From the NCBI RefSeq assembly GCF_009907385.1, contig NZ_JAAATR010000033.1:248001-312000 (forward strand): a stretch of DNA of 64,000 nt, written 5' to 3'. The notes beneath the pieces were generated by a model. It searched no databases and had not been told where the DNA came from. It saw only the letters and a program-made list of their open reading frames with translations. Below are positions 63,546 to 64,000 of this stretch, piece by piece. Every line of letters begins with the position of its first letter. The stretch's first letter is position 1. Position numbers and translations under genes: made by a program. Source of the stretch: Atlantibacter hermannii (GTDB lineage Bacteria; Pseudomonadota; Gammaproteobacteria; Enterobacterales; Enterobacteriaceae).

Positions 63546-64000
63546 TTAGTTCGGGTTAACCTGACGCGCCGGATCCTCCAGCGACACCGGCCAGCGGCGG
63601 AAAATGATCGCCGCCCACACCAGCGCCGCCAGCGCAGGGATAGCGCCGATATAGCCCACCGACGCCATCGAAAGATTCATACTCACCAGATTGCCCACCA
63701 GCGCCCCCGCGCCAATGCCAATATTAAAAATGCCGGAAAACAGCGACATAGCGACGTCGGTGGCGTCCGGCGCCAGCGCCAGCACTTTCACCTGCATTCC
63801 CAGCGCGATCAGCATAATCGCAATCCCCCAGAAGGCGCACAGCGCGGTCAGGCTCCAGCGGTTAGCGCTGGCGGGCAGCAGCAGAAGCAGGCAGCACACC
63901 AGCAGGGCTATCGCCAGCGCGATCAGCAGCGAGGCGTGCTGGTTGCCCAGCTTGCCGAAGATCACGCTACCGATAATCCCGGTAAAGCCCAGCACCAGCA
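63546..64000 (-). CDS. sotB: Sugar efflux transporter SotB (YdeA), C-terminal part
   Basis: C-terminal 150 residues of an MFS exporter; the 5' end lies beyond the window. The segments [40 protein letters not shown] and [11 protein letters not shown] match E. coli SotB, which exports arabinose and IPTG. It follows marC in E. coli too. The 107-base gap to marC shows no terminator I trust. Confidence 0.9.
   Translation of the reverse strand, partial: LVLGFTGIIGSVIFGKLGNQHASLLIALAIALLVCCLLLLLPASANRWSLTALCAFWGIAIMLIALGMQVKVLALAPDATDVAMSLFSGIFNIGIGAGALVGNLVSMNLSMASVGYIGAIPALAALVWAAIIFRRWPVSLEDPARQVNPN

Noticed and set aside
63442-63549. 36-codon frame between marC and sotB
   Set aside because: Its apparent ribosome binding site is simply the end of marC, and neither it nor the overlapping frame shows a known family.

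Overview
The window is a stretch of chromosome from a member of the Enterobacteriaceae (high GC, close to Enterobacter, Kosakonia, Leclercia or Klebsiella). Many genes are recognisable as orthologues of Escherichia coli genes: ycjO-ycjV, ompG, ycjW, uspE, fnr, ogt, smrA, narVWYZU, ydeE, eamA, marBARC and sotB. They are ordered differently from E. coli, and accessory blocks lie between them. I see no tRNA, rRNA, CRISPR array, insertion sequence or prophage.

Layout. (1) 1-9.5 kb: the ycj alpha-glucoside/guloside operon (sugar ABC permeases, two 3-dehydrogenases, an epimerase, kojibiose phosphorylase, beta-phosphoglucomutase, an intact ATPase), then the porin gene ompG and the LacI-type regulator ycjW facing it. 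(2) 10.7-24.9 kb: uspE, fnr (with an FNR box in its own promoter), ogt, a diverged copy of the small RNA McaS, smrA, the nitrate reductase Z operon narUZYWV, and the smvR/smvA regulator and efflux pair. (3) 25-35.5 kb: an accessory region. It holds a small anchored protein, an EamA/MFS exporter pair with a divergent HxlR regulator, a PQQ dehydrogenase whose membrane part is a separate gene, a MipA/OmpV remnant, a VirK/YbjX protein, a lipoprotein, and a scar where a divergent SDR/LysR gene pair has lost both N-terminal halves. (4) 35.7-45.9 kb: a pentose-type catabolic locus (isomerase, FGGY kinase, split transketolase, RbsABC-type importer, DUF2291 lipoprotein, SorC regulator). Its composition is that of the published transketolase route for D-apiose, but the substrate is inferred. 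Related palindromes precede both of its minus-strand transcription units. (5) 46-47.2 kb: a YxjG-like methionine synthase behind MetR-like and MetJ-like sites. (6) 47.4-59.1 kb: a nitrogen operon with a textbook sigma-54 promoter, encoding allophanate hydrolase, urea carboxylase, a GntR regulator and the UrtABCDE urea ABC importer. It forms a complete nickel-free, ATP-driven urea assimilation unit. (7) 59.1-64 kb: ydeE, eamA, marB, marA, marR with its operators, marC and the start of sotB.

The locus joins anaerobic respiration (fnr, narUZYWV), scavenging of sugars and urea, and drug or stress efflux (smvA, mar, sotB, eamA). The most unusual signals are the diverged McaS RNA, the sigma-54-driven urea operon, the paired operators of the transketolase locus, the stacked MetR/MetJ sites, the split PQQ dehydrogenase, and the double-truncation scar near position 35,020.
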